Source of the DNA: Paraplanobispora takensis
GTDB lineage: Bacteria > Actinomycetota > Actinomycetes > Streptosporangiales > Streptosporangiaceae
Assembly: GCF_016863195.1 (NCBI RefSeq)
Contig: NZ_BOOK01000005.1
Coordinates: forward strand, 62,001-126,000
Length of the DNA stretch: 64,000 nucleotides
Reading direction: 5' to 3'
The translations under genes and the position numbers were made by a program. Of this stretch, positions 33,388 to 42,318 are shown piece by piece (positions within the stretch are counted from its first letter, which is position 1; the number at the start of each line of letters is the position of its first letter). The notes below the pieces were generated by a model. That model did no database searches. It had not been told where the DNA came from and saw nothing but the letters and a program-made list of their open reading frames with translations.

Positions 33388-35964
33388 GTGTTGAGGTTCC
33401 GGCCGTATGCCTGGATGCCCCGGCCGCTGCGGTGGCCCGCGCGGGTGCTCACCGTGCTGGTGGTGCTCGGGCTGGCCCTGGGCGGGGTGGTCGTGTGGAA
33501 CGTGCGCGCGTCCTTCCCCCAGCTGTCGGGCGAGCTCAAGGTGGACGGCCTGACCGGCAAGGTCACCGTATATCGCGACAAGACAGGCATCCCGCACATC
33601 TACGCGGACTCTCCGGAGGACCTGTTCCTCGCCCAGGGATACGTCCACGCGCAGGACCGGTTCTTCGAGATGGACTTCCGGCGGCACGTGACCGCCGGGC
33701 GGCTGTCGGAGATGTTCGGCTCCGCGACGCTCACCGAGGACAAGGTCATCCGGACCATGGGCTGGCGCAGGGTGGCCGAGGAGGAGCTGCCGACGCTCGC
33801 CGAGAGCACCCGGCGCCACCTCGACGCCTACGCCAAGGGCGTGAACTCCTGGATGGAGCGGCACCGGGGGGCCTCCGAGCGGAGCCTGGAGTACGGCGTG
33901 CTCAAGCTGACCAACTCCTCCTACGAGCCCGAGCCGTGGACCCCGGCCGACTCCCTGGCCTGGCTCAAGGCCATGGCCTGGGACCTGCGCTCCAACATGT
34001 CCGACGAGATCGGCCGGGCCCTGGCCGCCACGAAGCTGCCGCCCGAGCGGGTGGAGCAGCTGTGGCCGGACTATCCGTTCGACGACCACCAGCCGATCGT
34101 GAACCGGGGCACGGTGGTCCGGGGGAAGTTCGACCAGGACGGGGAGCCGTCCCGGGACACCGCGACGACGGACACCGTGGCGACCGGCGCGCTGACCCGG
34201 GCCGCGCTGGCGATGCGGGCGGTGCCGAGCCTGATGGGCGACCCCGCCGGCGGCAACGGCATCGGCTCCAACTCCTGGGTGGTGGACGGGCGGCACACCG
34301 TCTCCGGCAAACCGCTGCTGGCCAACGACCCGCACCTGTCGGCCGCCATGCCCTCGGTCTGGTACCAGGCGGGGCTGCACTGCCGTACGAAGAGCGCCGC
34401 CTGCCCCTTCGACGTCACGGGGTTCACCTTCTCCGGCGTACCCGGCGTGATCATCGGTCACAACGACAAGATCGCGTGGGGCTTCACGAACCTCGGCCCG
34501 GACGTGGCCGACCTCTACATGGAGAAGGTCAAGGACGGCTCCTACCTGTTCATGGGCCAGTGGCGGCCGCTGGCCGTCAGGACCGAGACGATCAAGGTCG
34601 CGGGCGGGGCCCCGGTCCGGCTCGACGTCCGGGACACCATGCACGGGCCGATCATCTCCGACGTCATGGAGAACGTGGCGGACGCCCTGCCCGGCGCCGC
34701 CGGGGCCGCCGGGCAGGAGGCCGACGCGGTCGCGCTGAAGTGGACCGCGCTGGAGCCCGGCAAGAGCGCCGACGCGATCTTCGCGATCGGCTCGGCGCAG
34801 AACTGGCAGGAGTTCCGCGCGGCGGCGGCCCTGTTCGACGTGCCCGCGCAGAACCTGGTCTACGCCGACGTCGAGGGCAACATCGGCTACCAGGCGCCCG
34901 GCCGGATCCCGGTCAGGACCCTCGGCGACGGCACCTGGCCGGTGCCCGGCTGGAGCGGCGAGTACGCCTGGAAGGGCACGATCCCCTTCGACGAGCTGCC
35001 CTCCCTGTACAACCCGCCGGAGGGCTACATCGTGACCGCCAACAACGCGGTCGCCGACCCCGGTCGCTATCCGCACATGCTCACCGTGGACTGGGCGTAC
35101 GGCTACCGCTCCCAGCGCATCCTGGACCTGCTCCGCGCCGAACTGGAGGAGGGCTCCGGCAAGGGCAGGCTGGACGTGGCGACGATGGGCCGCCTGCAGC
35201 AGGACACCCACAACGGCCTCGCCCGCTTCCTGGTGCCCCCGCTGATGGAGCTCGACGTCGCCGGGCCCGCCGAGCAGGCCCGCGCCCTGCTGCGCGGCTG
35301 GGACGGCTCGCAGGGGGCCGGCTCCGCCCCCGCGATGTACTTCAACGCCGTCTGGCGCCACCTGCTGATCGAGACCTTCAACGACGACCTGCCCGAGGGC
35401 GCGCGGCCGGGCGGCGGCGACCGCTGGTTCGAGGTGGTGCGCGTCATGCTGGAGCGGGCCGACGACCCGTTCTGGGACGACGCCGGGACGGAGCTCACCG
35501 AGACCAGGGACGACATGCTGCGCCGGGCCCTGGGCCGGGCCTACGACGAGCTGAGCGCCCGCCTGGGCCCGGACCCCGGGCAGTGGCGCTGGGGCGACCT
35601 GCACTCCCTCACCCTGGTCCACCAGTCCCTGGGCGCCTCGGGGATCAGCCCGATCGAGTGGCTGTTCAACCGGGGGCCGTTCCCCCTGGGCGGCAACGAC
35701 GACGCGGTCAACGCCATCGGCTGGGACGTCCAGGACGGCTACGAGGTGGGCTGGCTGCCGTCCATGCGGATGGTCGTCGACCTGGCCGACTTCGACCGGT
35801 CGCAGTGGATCAACCTGACCGGCGCCTCCGGCCACGCCTTCCACGACAACTACGCCGACCAGGCGCCCCTGTGGGCGGGCGGCCGGACGGTCCCGATGCT
35901 CGCCGGGCAGGAGGCGGTCAGGAAGGCGGCGGCGAACACGCTGACGCTGACGCCCGCCGCGTAG
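33388..35964 (+). CDS. Penicillin acylase family (Ntn) amidohydrolase
   Basis: About 858 residues. N-terminal membrane anchor (VLTVLVVLGLALGGVVVW), alpha-subunit region (GKVTVYRDKTGIPHIYA), spacer and the autoprocessing site GIGSNSWVV, where the Ser (about residue 294 from this start) becomes the beta-chain N-terminal nucleophile. Later AWGFTNLGPDVADLYMEK and ANNAV give beta-subunit contacts. Such enzymes hydrolyse penicillins, acyl-homoserine lactones or other amides. AGGAGG at 33379-33384 favours GTG 33388 or TTG 33391 over ATG 33370. Extracytoplasmic. Confidence 0.9.
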   Translation: MLRFRPYAWMPRPLRWPARVLTVLVVLGLALGGVVVWNVRASFPQLSGELKVDGLTGKVTVYRDKTGIPHIYADSPEDLFLAQGYVHAQDRFFEMDFRRHVTAGRLSEMFGSATLTEDKVIRTMGWRRVAEEELPTLAESTRRHLDAYAKGVNSWMERHRGASERSLEYGVLKLTNSSYEPEPWTPADSLAWLKAMAWDLRSNMSDEIGRALAATKLPPERVEQLWPDYPFDDHQPIVNRGTVVRGKFDQDGEPSRDTATTDTVATGALTRAALAMRAVPSLMGDPAGGNGIGSNSWVVDGRHTVSGKPLLANDPHLSAAMPSVWYQAGLHCRTKSAACPFDVTGFTFSGVPGVIIGHNDKIAWGFTNLGPDVADLYMEKVKDGSYLFMGQWRPLAVRTETIKVAGGAPVRLDVRDTMHGPIISDVMENVADALPGAAGAAGQEADAVALKWTALEPGKSADAIFAIGSAQNWQEFRAAAALFDVPAQNLVYADVEGNIGYQAPGRIPVRTLGDGTWPVPGWSGEYAWKGTIPFDELPSLYNPPEGYIVTANNAVADPGRYPHMLTVDWAYGYRSQRILDLLRAELEEGSGKGRLDVATMGRLQQDTHNGLARFLVPPLMELDVAGPAEQARALLRGWDGSQGAGSAPAMYFNAVWRHLLIETFNDDLPEGARPGGGDRWFEVVRVMLERADDPFWDDAGTELTETRDDMLRRALGRAYDELSARLGPDPGQWRWGDLHSLTLVHQSLGASGISPIEWLFNRGPFPLGGNDDAVNAIGWDVQDGYEVGWLPSMRMVVDLADFDRSQWINLTGASGHAFHDNYADQAPLWAGGRTVPMLAGQEAVRKAAANTLTLTPAA

Positions 35965-35973
35965 GCCGGTCCG

Positions 35974-36399
35974 TCAGGGCGTCTTCGAGCGGATCCACCA
36001 GGGCGATCTGCGGGGATAGTTGCCGTCCTCCAGGTTGGCCAGGCGCTCGAAGACGTTCCAGGAGGCCTGGTTCCCGCAGATCAGCATCGAGACGAGCACC
36101 GCCACCACGTAGAGCGGGAGCATGAACACCCCGGCGCAGGCCACGTACTGCGAGGCGTGCCGGTCCTCGTGGCGGAGCAGGTGGCCGGTCAGGCGGCCCT
36201 CCTCGTGCCGGGTCAGCACCACGTTCCCGAGGGTGAAGGCCCCCGCCACCGGGAACGGGATGCGGTAGCCGTACGCCAGCAGCAGGCCGTCGGGCCCGGG
36301 GGTCACCCGCGCGCGGCCCAGGCGCGCCACCAGCAGCCCCAGAGGCGTGGAGAGGTTCACGTAGTTGACGACCCGCCGCACCCGATGCCACCGCCGCAT
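35974..36399 (-). CDS. Small membrane protein with HEDRH motif
   Basis: 141 residues with two hydrophobic segments: FPVAGAFTLGNVVL region and GVFMLPLYVVAVLVSMLICG. A sequence LLRHEDRHASQYVACAG sits before the second helix; HEDRH fits the HExxH zinc-metallopeptidase pattern. No third ligand is obvious, so peptidase function is speculative. Basic N-terminus (RRWHRVRRVVNYV). Ends 10 bp from the convergent penicillin-acylase gene; the flavin reductase gene is 15 bp upstream on the same strand, so they may share an operon. Confidence 0.65.
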   Translation of the reverse strand: MRRWHRVRRVVNYVNLSTPLGLLVARLGRARVTPGPDGLLLAYGYRIPFPVAGAFTLGNVVLTRHEEGRLTGHLLRHEDRHASQYVACAGVFMLPLYVVAVLVSMLICGNQASWNVFERLANLEDGNYPRRSPWWIRSKTP

Positions 36400-36414
36400 A
36401 TCGGTGATTGTCCG

Positions 36415-36912
36415 CTATTCGGCCAGCCGGCGGTAGCGACCTTCGTGATACAGCAGGGGGGAGCCGTCGGCCGGGGTCGTCACCGTGACCACCTCGCCGA
36501 CCACGATGGAGTGGTCGCCGCCGTCGTGGACCGCGGCGGTGCGGCACTCGAGGGTGGCCAGGGCCTCGTCGAACAGCGCGACGCCGAGCCGGCCGTGGTG
36601 GTGCGGGTGCGCGTCGAGCTGGCCGGCGAGCGGGCGGCCGCGGTGGGCGAAGAAGCGGGAGACGTCCTCGGCGGAGTCCGGCAGGATCGACACGCCCCAC
36701 ACCCCGGCCGAGAGCACCGCGTCGTGGAAGCGGGCGATCTTCTCCACGCAGAACAGCGCGAGCAGCGGATCGAGGGAGACCGAGGCCAGGGAGTTGATCG
36801 TCATCGCGTAGTCGGCGTCGTCGCGGCGGGTGGTGACGACGGCGACACCGGTCGCGAACCGGCCTACCGCCCTGCGGTAGGAGTCCCGATCCGCCCGATC
36901 ATCTGTCTGCAC
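36415..36912 (-). CDS. Flavin reductase-like FMN-binding protein
   Basis: 165 residues, split-barrel fold of HpaC/ActVB-type NAD(P)H:flavin reductases: YRRAVGRFATGVAVVTT, TINSLASVSLDPLLALFCV, ARFHDAV and GVSILPDSAEDVSRFF. It would supply reduced flavin to a monooxygenase or act directly. GTG 36912 was chosen because TAAGGT (36925-36920) lies 7 nt before it, a leaderless arrangement; TTG 36930 is the other option. No partner monooxygenase is nearby. Confidence 0.85.
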   Translation of the reverse strand: MQTDDRADRDSYRRAVGRFATGVAVVTTRRDDADYAMTINSLASVSLDPLLALFCVEKIARFHDAVLSAGVWGVSILPDSAEDVSRFFAHRGRPLAGQLDAHPHHHGRLGVALFDEALATLECRTAAVHDGGDHSIVVGEVVTVTTPADGSPLLYHEGRYRRLAE

Positions 36913-36930
36913 GCAGGCCACCTTATGCAA

Positions 36931-37386
36931 TCAGGACGGATCGGGCCTGACCGGGGCGGGGCCGTACGGATGCGGGGTGAGCAGCCAGGACCCGCCGCCC
37001 CTCGACGGGACGAGCAGGACGCCCGCCATGACGGCGAACACGCCCCCGTACAGGTAGACGTAGCCCGACAGGTCGTTGGCCACCACCAGGTCGCCCTCGG
37101 CGCGCTCGCCCAGCCAGAGCATCGTGACCAGGATCCAGCCCACCGCGGGCGCCAGGGCGGCGGCCTTGCCGCCGATCCCCCGGCCGGCGCCGTAGCAGAC
37201 CGCGAACAGCGCCACGACCCAGGCGATGGCCGCGACCGGGACGGGCCGCAGGTACCACGAGTGGTGGAACCCGCCCAGCACGCCCAGGAGAAGACCGGGC
37301 ACGGTGAGCGCGGCGTACGTCGCCACGGCGGCCGCACCCCTCCACGACGGCCTCGTGCCCGCCGGGACCTGCTCCATCACAACCAT
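36931..37386 (-). CDS. DUF6113-type membrane protein downstream of mshB
   Basis: 151 residues with four hydrophobic segments: AAVATYAALTVPGLLLGVLGG, VAAIAWVVALFAVCYGAG, AALAPAVGWILVTMLWLG and LYGGVFAVMAGVLLVPS. A tail with PHPYGPAPVRP follows. It begins 5 nt after the mshB stop, so it is in the mshB operon, the place of Rv1171 in M. tuberculosis. Function unknown; the family name is from memory of similar mshB neighbours. Confidence 0.75.
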   Translation of the reverse strand: MVVMEQVPAGTRPSWRGAAAVATYAALTVPGLLLGVLGGFHHSWYLRPVPVAAIAWVVALFAVCYGAGRGIGGKAAALAPAVGWILVTMLWLGERAEGDLVVANDLSGYVYLYGGVFAVMAGVLLVPSRGGGSWLLTPHPYGPAPVRPDPS

Positions 37387-37391
37387 CGAGG

Positions 37392-38300
37392 CTATCCGAT
37401 GCCCGCGAAGAGATCGTTCTCGCGGTCGTACGGCTCGCCGATCCCGCCCGCCTCGACCGGCGCGCCCGGCCCGGCCGGGCCCGGGACGCCGGCGCGCAGG
37501 ATGAAGTGCTCGACCCCGAGCGCCTCCTGGCCGATCCCGTTGGACAGGGCGAACCAGGGCGCGTCCACGCTGATCTGGGTGGCGTGCGCGCGCATCGCCT
37601 CCAGCTTGGCGCCGACGTACGCGCGGGCGTCGATCTCGGTGGTGACGTCCCGGTCGGCGCAGCCGAACGGCAGGTCGTCCACGGACTCCTCCGGGAGGAA
37701 GCCGATGCCCGCCTCGCGCATCGCCTCGGCGGAGCGCCGCATGACCGAGCGGGGCAGGGCGGTGAGATAGAACTTGGCGATCCGCCACGGCTCGCCCTCG
37801 CCGAAGCCCGGGTCGGCCGCCAGGTCGAAGGCCCGCAGGGAGACGCGGTGGGCCTGGATGTGGTCGGGGTGGCCGTAGAAGCCGTTCTCGTCGTAGGTGA
37901 CCAGGACCTGGGGCCGTACCTCGCGGATCACCTTGACCAGCTCGCCGGCCGCCTCGTCCTGGTCCGCCTGCCAGAAGGCGTTCGCGCGGTGGTTGGAGGC
38001 CACGCCCATCATCCCGGAGTCGCGCCAGCGGCCGGGGGCGCCCAGGAAGCGGTGGTCGGTGACGCCCAGCGCCTTGCAGGCCGCGGCGAGCTCGCCGATG
38101 CGGTGTCCGCCCAGGGTGTCGTCGCGGTCGGCGGCCAGGCGGGCCAGCTCGGGCGGGATGACCTCGCCCTCCTCGCCGAGGGTGCAGGTGACGAGGGTGA
38201 CGTGGGCGCCCTCGGCGGCGTACTTGGCCATGGTGGCCCCGGTGCCGATCGTCTCGTCGTCGGGGTGGGCGTGCACGAGCAGCAGGCGCCGGTCATTCAT
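37392..38300 (-). CDS. mshB: 1D-myo-inositol 2-acetamido-2-deoxy-alpha-D-glucopyranoside deacetylase MshB
   Basis: 302 residues, LmbE-like zinc deacetylase; catalyses the second step of mycothiol synthesis. [11 protein letters not shown] (His, Asp and the catalytic Asp) and [10 protein letters not shown] (third ligand His and following) form the metal site, and TCTLGEEGE is typical for MshB. The gene order mshB then a small membrane protein is conserved in actinobacteria. Shows that the host makes mycothiol. Confidence 0.95.
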   Translation of the reverse strand: MNDRRLLLVHAHPDDETIGTGATMAKYAAEGAHVTLVTCTLGEEGEVIPPELARLAADRDDTLGGHRIGELAAACKALGVTDHRFLGAPGRWRDSGMMGVASNHRANAFWQADQDEAAGELVKVIREVRPQVLVTYDENGFYGHPDHIQAHRVSLRAFDLAADPGFGEGEPWRIAKFYLTALPRSVMRRSAEAMREAGIGFLPEESVDDLPFGCADRDVTTEIDARAYVGAKLEAMRAHATQISVDAPWFALSNGIGQEALGVEHFILRAGVPGPAGPGAPVEAGGIGEPYDRENDLFAGIG

Positions 38301-38457
38301 GCCCTGAGCGTATCGGGGACCGGAGGCGGCGGATCCGCCGGGCGGCTCCGGCCTCCCCCGCCCCCGCCATGACAGGCGTCACGCGGGCACCGGCCCCCGC
38401 CGGGCGCGCACGCGCTGCGCGCCTGGGATGCCCGGCGAAGCTGGCAGGATGGGCGGT

Positions 38458-40527
38458 ATGAGTGAGAGCTTTCCTCGTCTGCACGCCAGGACCCGCCGTT
38501 TCAGCCTCGGTGTGCCGCGCGGCTTCACCGTCGCGCCCGACGGCTCGCGGGTCGTCTTCCTGCGGACGAAGAGCGGCTCCGACCCCGTCACCTGCCTGTG
38601 GGAGTTCGACGTCGCCGCCGGCACCGAACGGCTGATCGTCGACCCCCGCACGCTGGACGCCGACGACAGGGACCTCCCTCCCGAGGAGCGCGCCCGCCGC
38701 GAGCGCAGCCGTGAGCAGGCCGGCGGCATCGTCGGCTACGGCACCGACACCGCGGTGACCACGGCCGCCTTCGCCCTCGCCGGCGGCCTCTACGTCGCAG
38801 ACCTGCGCAGCGGGGGCGTGCGCCGCCTGCCGACCCCCGGCCCCGTGATCGATCCGCGCCTGTCCCCCACCGGCGGCCACGTCGGCTACGTGACCGGCGG
38901 CGCCTTCCACGTCCAGGACCTGGAGCAGGGGACGGACCACGCGCTGGCCCGCCCCGAGGGGCCCGAGGTGACCTACGGCCTGGCGGAGTTCGTCGCGGCC
39001 GAGGAGATGGACCGCATGCGGGGCTTCTGGTGGTCGCCCGCCGGTGACGCGGTGCTGGTCGAGCGCGCCGACGAGTCGCCGGTGCACAAGTGGTTCATCG
39101 CCGACCCGGCCAACCCCTCCCGCCCGGCCGTCGAGCAGCGCTATCCCGCCGCGGGCACGCCGAACGCCGAGGTCGAGCTCTTCGTCCTCGGCCTGGACGG
39201 CTCACGCGTCCGGGTCCCCTTCACCGACGAATACCTCGTCACGGCCGCCTGGGACGCCCACGATCTGGTGATCGTCACCATGTCCCGCGACCAGCGGTCG
39301 ATGAGCGTGTTCTCGGTGGACCCCGTGACCGGGGCCACGACCCTCCTGCGCCGTGACACCGACGACGCCTGGGTGGAGATCGTCACCGGCGTGCCCGGGC
39401 ACCTCTCCGACGGCACCCTCGTCTGGGTCGCCGACTCCGACGGCGGGCGGCGGCTGGTCATCGGCGACGCGCCGGCCACGCCCCCCACCCTCCAGGTCCG
39501 GCAGGTCCTCGACGTCGAGGGCGACACCGTGCTCTTCCGGGCCAGCGGCGGCGACCCCGCCGAGATCGCCGTGTGGGCCTACCGCGACGGCCGGATCACC
39601 CTGGTCAGCCCCTCCGAGGCCGGCGTCTACAGCGGGCACCTGGCGGGCGGCACCCTGGTGATCACCGGCCACACGCTCGACAGCGAGGGCCCGGTGACCC
39701 AGGTCCTCCACCACCACAAGCCGCGCGGCCACATCACCTCCCACATCGAGCGGCACGGCCTGGACCTGCGGGTCTCCCTCATCAGGACCGGCGAGCGCGA
39801 GCTGTCCACCGCCGTGATCCTGCCCGCGGGGCACGTGCCCGGGTCCGCGAGGCTGCCGGTCCTGATGGACCCGTACGGCGGGCCGCACGCCCAGCGCGTC
39901 CTGTCCGCCTCCGGGTCCTACCTCACCAGCCAGTGGTTCGCCGACCAGGGCTTCGCCGTGGTCGTGGCCGACGGCCGGGGCACCCCGGGCCGCGGTCCCG
40001 CCTTCGAGCGGGCCATCCTGCACGACCTGGCCGGGCCGGTCCTCCAGGACCAGGTGGACGCCCTGCACGGGGCCGCCGCCCAGTATCCCGACGACCTCGA
40101 CCTGTCCAGGGTCGGGATCCGCGGCTGGTCCTTCGGCGGCTTCCTGTCGGCCCTGGCCGTGATGCGCCGCCCCGACGTGTTCCACGCGGCCGTCGCCGGG
40201 GCGCCGGTGACCGACTGGAGTCTCTACGACACCTGCTACACCGAGCGCTATCTCGGCCACCCGGAGGAGGGCCACTACGACGCCTCGTCCCTGTTCGGCG
40301 ACGCCGGCAAGCTCGACCGCCCGCTCCTGCTGATCCACGGCCTGGCCGACGACAACGTGGTCGCCGCGCACACGCTGCGGCTGTCCTCCGCGCTGCTGGC
40401 GGCGGGCCGCCAGCACAGCGTGCTGCCGCTGTCGGGGGTCACCCACATGACCCCGCAGGAGGTCGTGGCCGAGAACCTGCTCCTGCTCCAGGTGGAGTTC
40501 CTCAAGAAGGCCCTCGGCGTGGGGTGA
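38458..40527 (+). CDS. S9-family prolyl oligopeptidase (dipeptidyl-peptidase IV-like)
   Basis: 689 residues. An N-terminal beta-propeller (about 1-430; includes FVAAEEMDRMRGFWWSPAGD, the DPPIV Glu-Glu motif that binds the substrate N-terminus) and a C-terminal alpha/beta-hydrolase. Catalytic Ser in GWSFGG (about residue 558), Asp in HGLADDN and His in GVTHM. Cytosolic, cleaves X-Pro dipeptides or similar. ATG 38458 follows CAGGAT by 7 nt, consistent with a leaderless start. Confidence 0.93.
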   Translation: MSESFPRLHARTRRFSLGVPRGFTVAPDGSRVVFLRTKSGSDPVTCLWEFDVAAGTERLIVDPRTLDADDRDLPPEERARRERSREQAGGIVGYGTDTAVTTAAFALAGGLYVADLRSGGVRRLPTPGPVIDPRLSPTGGHVGYVTGGAFHVQDLEQGTDHALARPEGPEVTYGLAEFVAAEEMDRMRGFWWSPAGDAVLVERADESPVHKWFIADPANPSRPAVEQRYPAAGTPNAEVELFVLGLDGSRVRVPFTDEYLVTAAWDAHDLVIVTMSRDQRSMSVFSVDPVTGATTLLRRDTDDAWVEIVTGVPGHLSDGTLVWVADSDGGRRLVIGDAPATPPTLQVRQVLDVEGDTVLFRASGGDPAEIAVWAYRDGRITLVSPSEAGVYSGHLAGGTLVITGHTLDSEGPVTQVLHHHKPRGHITSHIERHGLDLRVSLIRTGERELSTAVILPAGHVPGSARLPVLMDPYGGPHAQRVLSASGSYLTSQWFADQGFAVVVADGRGTPGRGPAFERAILHDLAGPVLQDQVDALHGAAAQYPDDLDLSRVGIRGWSFGGFLSALAVMRRPDVFHAAVAGAPVTDWSLYDTCYTERYLGHPEEGHYDASSLFGDAGKLDRPLLLIHGLADDNVVAAHTLRLSSALLAAGRQHSVLPLSGVTHMTPQEVVAENLLLLQVEFLKKALGVG

Positions 40528-40529
40528 CC

Positions 40530-40560
40530 CCGGCGCCCGCCGGTCAGCGGCGGGCGCCGG
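40530..40560. terminator. Bidirectional hairpin between S9 peptidase and ABC gene
   Basis: 13-bp perfect stem (40530-40542 with 40548-40560), GTCAG loop, at the 16-bp gap of two convergent genes; it overlaps the stop codon region of the ABC gene. Confidence 0.8.
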
Positions 40561-42313
40561 AGGAGGCCCCCTCGGGGGCGCCGTGCCAGCTGCTCCACAG
40601 GGCGGCGTAGGACCCTCCGGCGGCGACGAGCTCCTCGTGGGAGCCCAGCTCGCTGATCCGGCCGTCCTCGATCACCGCGACCCGGTCGGCGTCGTGCGCC
40701 GTGTAGAGGCGGTGCGCGATGGCGATCACCGTACGGCCGTCGAGGACCGCCGCCAGCGACCGTTCCAGGTCGCGGGCCGCCCTGGGGTCGATCAGCGAGG
40801 TGGCCTCGTCCAGGACGAGGGTGTGCGGGTCGGCCAGGACCAGGCGCGCGAGCGCGAGCTGCTGCGCCTGGGCCGGCGAGAGCCGCTCGCCGCCCGAGCC
40901 CACCACGGTGTCCAGCCCGGCGGGCAGGGCCTGGACCCACTCCCAGGCGTCGACGGCCTCCAGGCACGCGCGGACGCGCCCGTCGCCCGCGTCGGGGCGG
41001 GCGATCAGCACGTTGTCGCGCAGCGTGCCGCGGAACACGTGGTGCTCCTGGGTGACCAGGGCGACGTGGCCGCGCAGGTCGTCCAGCGGCAGCCCGACGA
41101 GCGGGGTGCCGCCGACCGTGACCGCGCCCTCGCGCGGGCCGTGGATGCCCGCCAGCAGGCGGCCGAGCGTGGACTTGCCCGCGCCGGACGGGCCGACCAT
41201 GGCCAGCCGCTCCCCCGGCCGGACCGTCAGGTCGATGCCGTGCAGCACGTCGTGGCCCCGGCGGTAGGCGTAGCGCACGCCGTCGGCCCGCAGCTCCTCG
41301 CCGTCGGGGACGCCGGAGCCCGCCTCACGGTCGTCGGGCACCTCGGCCACGCCCAGCAGGCGGGCCATGGAGGCCCCGCCGACCTGGAGCTCGTCGATCC
41401 ACATGAGCAGCCGGTCGATCGGGTCGGCGAGCTGCTGGACGTAGAGCACGACCATCGTGACCTGGGCCAGCGAGACCCATCCCTCGATGTAGAGCGTGCC
41501 GCCGACGACCAGCGTGACGGCGATGGGGATCACGTAGCTGAAGTCCACCGCCGGGAACCAGACCGTGCGCAGGCCGAGCGTGTAGCGCTCGGCCGCCCAG
41601 GAGCGGGCGATGTCGGTGTCGGTGCGCCGGTGGCGGCGCTCCTGCAGGCCCAGCGCCTCGACCGTGCGGGCGCCGTTGACCGTCTCGGCCAGGCCGTCGG
41701 TCATGTCGGCGTACGCGGCGCTCTCGCGGAGGTAGCCGTCCCTGGCCCGCTTGAGGTACCACCGGGTGGTGAACCACAGCAGCGGGACCGACGAGAGCGC
41801 GAGCAGCGTCAGCAGCGGGCCCGCCAGCAGGAGCGCGCCGACGCTGATCGTGATGGTGACCAGCGCGATCAGCGTCTCGGGCACGGCGTACCGCACGGTT
41901 CGCGACAGCGCGTCCACGTCCCGCGAGGTCCGGCTGATCAGGTCGCCGGACCCGGCGCGCTCGACCGTGGACAACGGCAGGCCGAGCACCCGGCCGACGA
42001 ACTCCTCGCGCAGCTCGGCGAGGACCTTCTCGCCCAGCCGGGAGGAGGTCAGGACGGCGAACCTGACCAGCAGGGCCTGGACGGTCAGGAACCCCGCGAC
42101 GGCCAGCGCGATCGCCGTGACGTCGACCTCCGCGCCCTTCTCGATGTCCCCGACGAGACCGCCCAGCAGCCACGGCACCGCCAGGCCCGCGACGGCGGCC
42201 AGGCCGTGCAGGGTCAGCGTCGCCGTCAGCTCCCGCGGATACTTCAGCGTGAGCCGCCGGGCGTAGGCCCGGACCTGTGCCTGGTCGGCGACCGGCAGGA
42301 TCTCCCTGCTCAT
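40544..42313 (-). CDS. Heterodimeric ABC exporter, subunit with intact Walker motifs
   Basis: 589 residues: six-helix membrane domain (about 1-320) fused to a nucleotide-binding domain. Walker A GPSGAGKST, Q-loop VTQEHHVF, Walker B LVLDEATS and H-loop IAIAHRL are all intact. The signature is changed to ERLSPAQAQQLALAR (LSPAQ in place of LSGGQ). The partner gene upstream has a proper LSGGQ but no Walker A, so only one composite ATP site should be active. Starts 5 nt after the partner's stop. Substrate unknown; likely multidrug or peptide export. Confidence 0.93.
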   Translation of the reverse strand: MSREILPVADQAQVRAYARRLTLKYPRELTATLTLHGLAAVAGLAVPWLLGGLVGDIEKGAEVDVTAIALAVAGFLTVQALLVRFAVLTSSRLGEKVLAELREEFVGRVLGLPLSTVERAGSGDLISRTSRDVDALSRTVRYAVPETLIALVTITISVGALLLAGPLLTLLALSSVPLLWFTTRWYLKRARDGYLRESAAYADMTDGLAETVNGARTVEALGLQERRHRRTDTDIARSWAAERYTLGLRTVWFPAVDFSYVIPIAVTLVVGGTLYIEGWVSLAQVTMVVLYVQQLADPIDRLLMWIDELQVGGASMARLLGVAEVPDDREAGSGVPDGEELRADGVRYAYRRGHDVLHGIDLTVRPGERLAMVGPSGAGKSTLGRLLAGIHGPREGAVTVGGTPLVGLPLDDLRGHVALVTQEHHVFRGTLRDNVLIARPDAGDGRVRACLEAVDAWEWVQALPAGLDTVVGSGGERLSPAQAQQLALARLVLADPHTLVLDEATSLIDPRAARDLERSLAAVLDGRTVIAIAHRLYTAHDADRVAVIEDGRISELGSHEELVAAGGSYAALWSSWHGAPEGASSGARR

Positions 42314-42318
42314 CCGGT

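Noticed and set aside
38317-38352. GC-rich dyads between mshB and the S9 peptidase as an operator
   Set aside because: Such GGCGG/CCGCC matches are expected in this composition and the promoter-like CAGGAT lies elsewhere.
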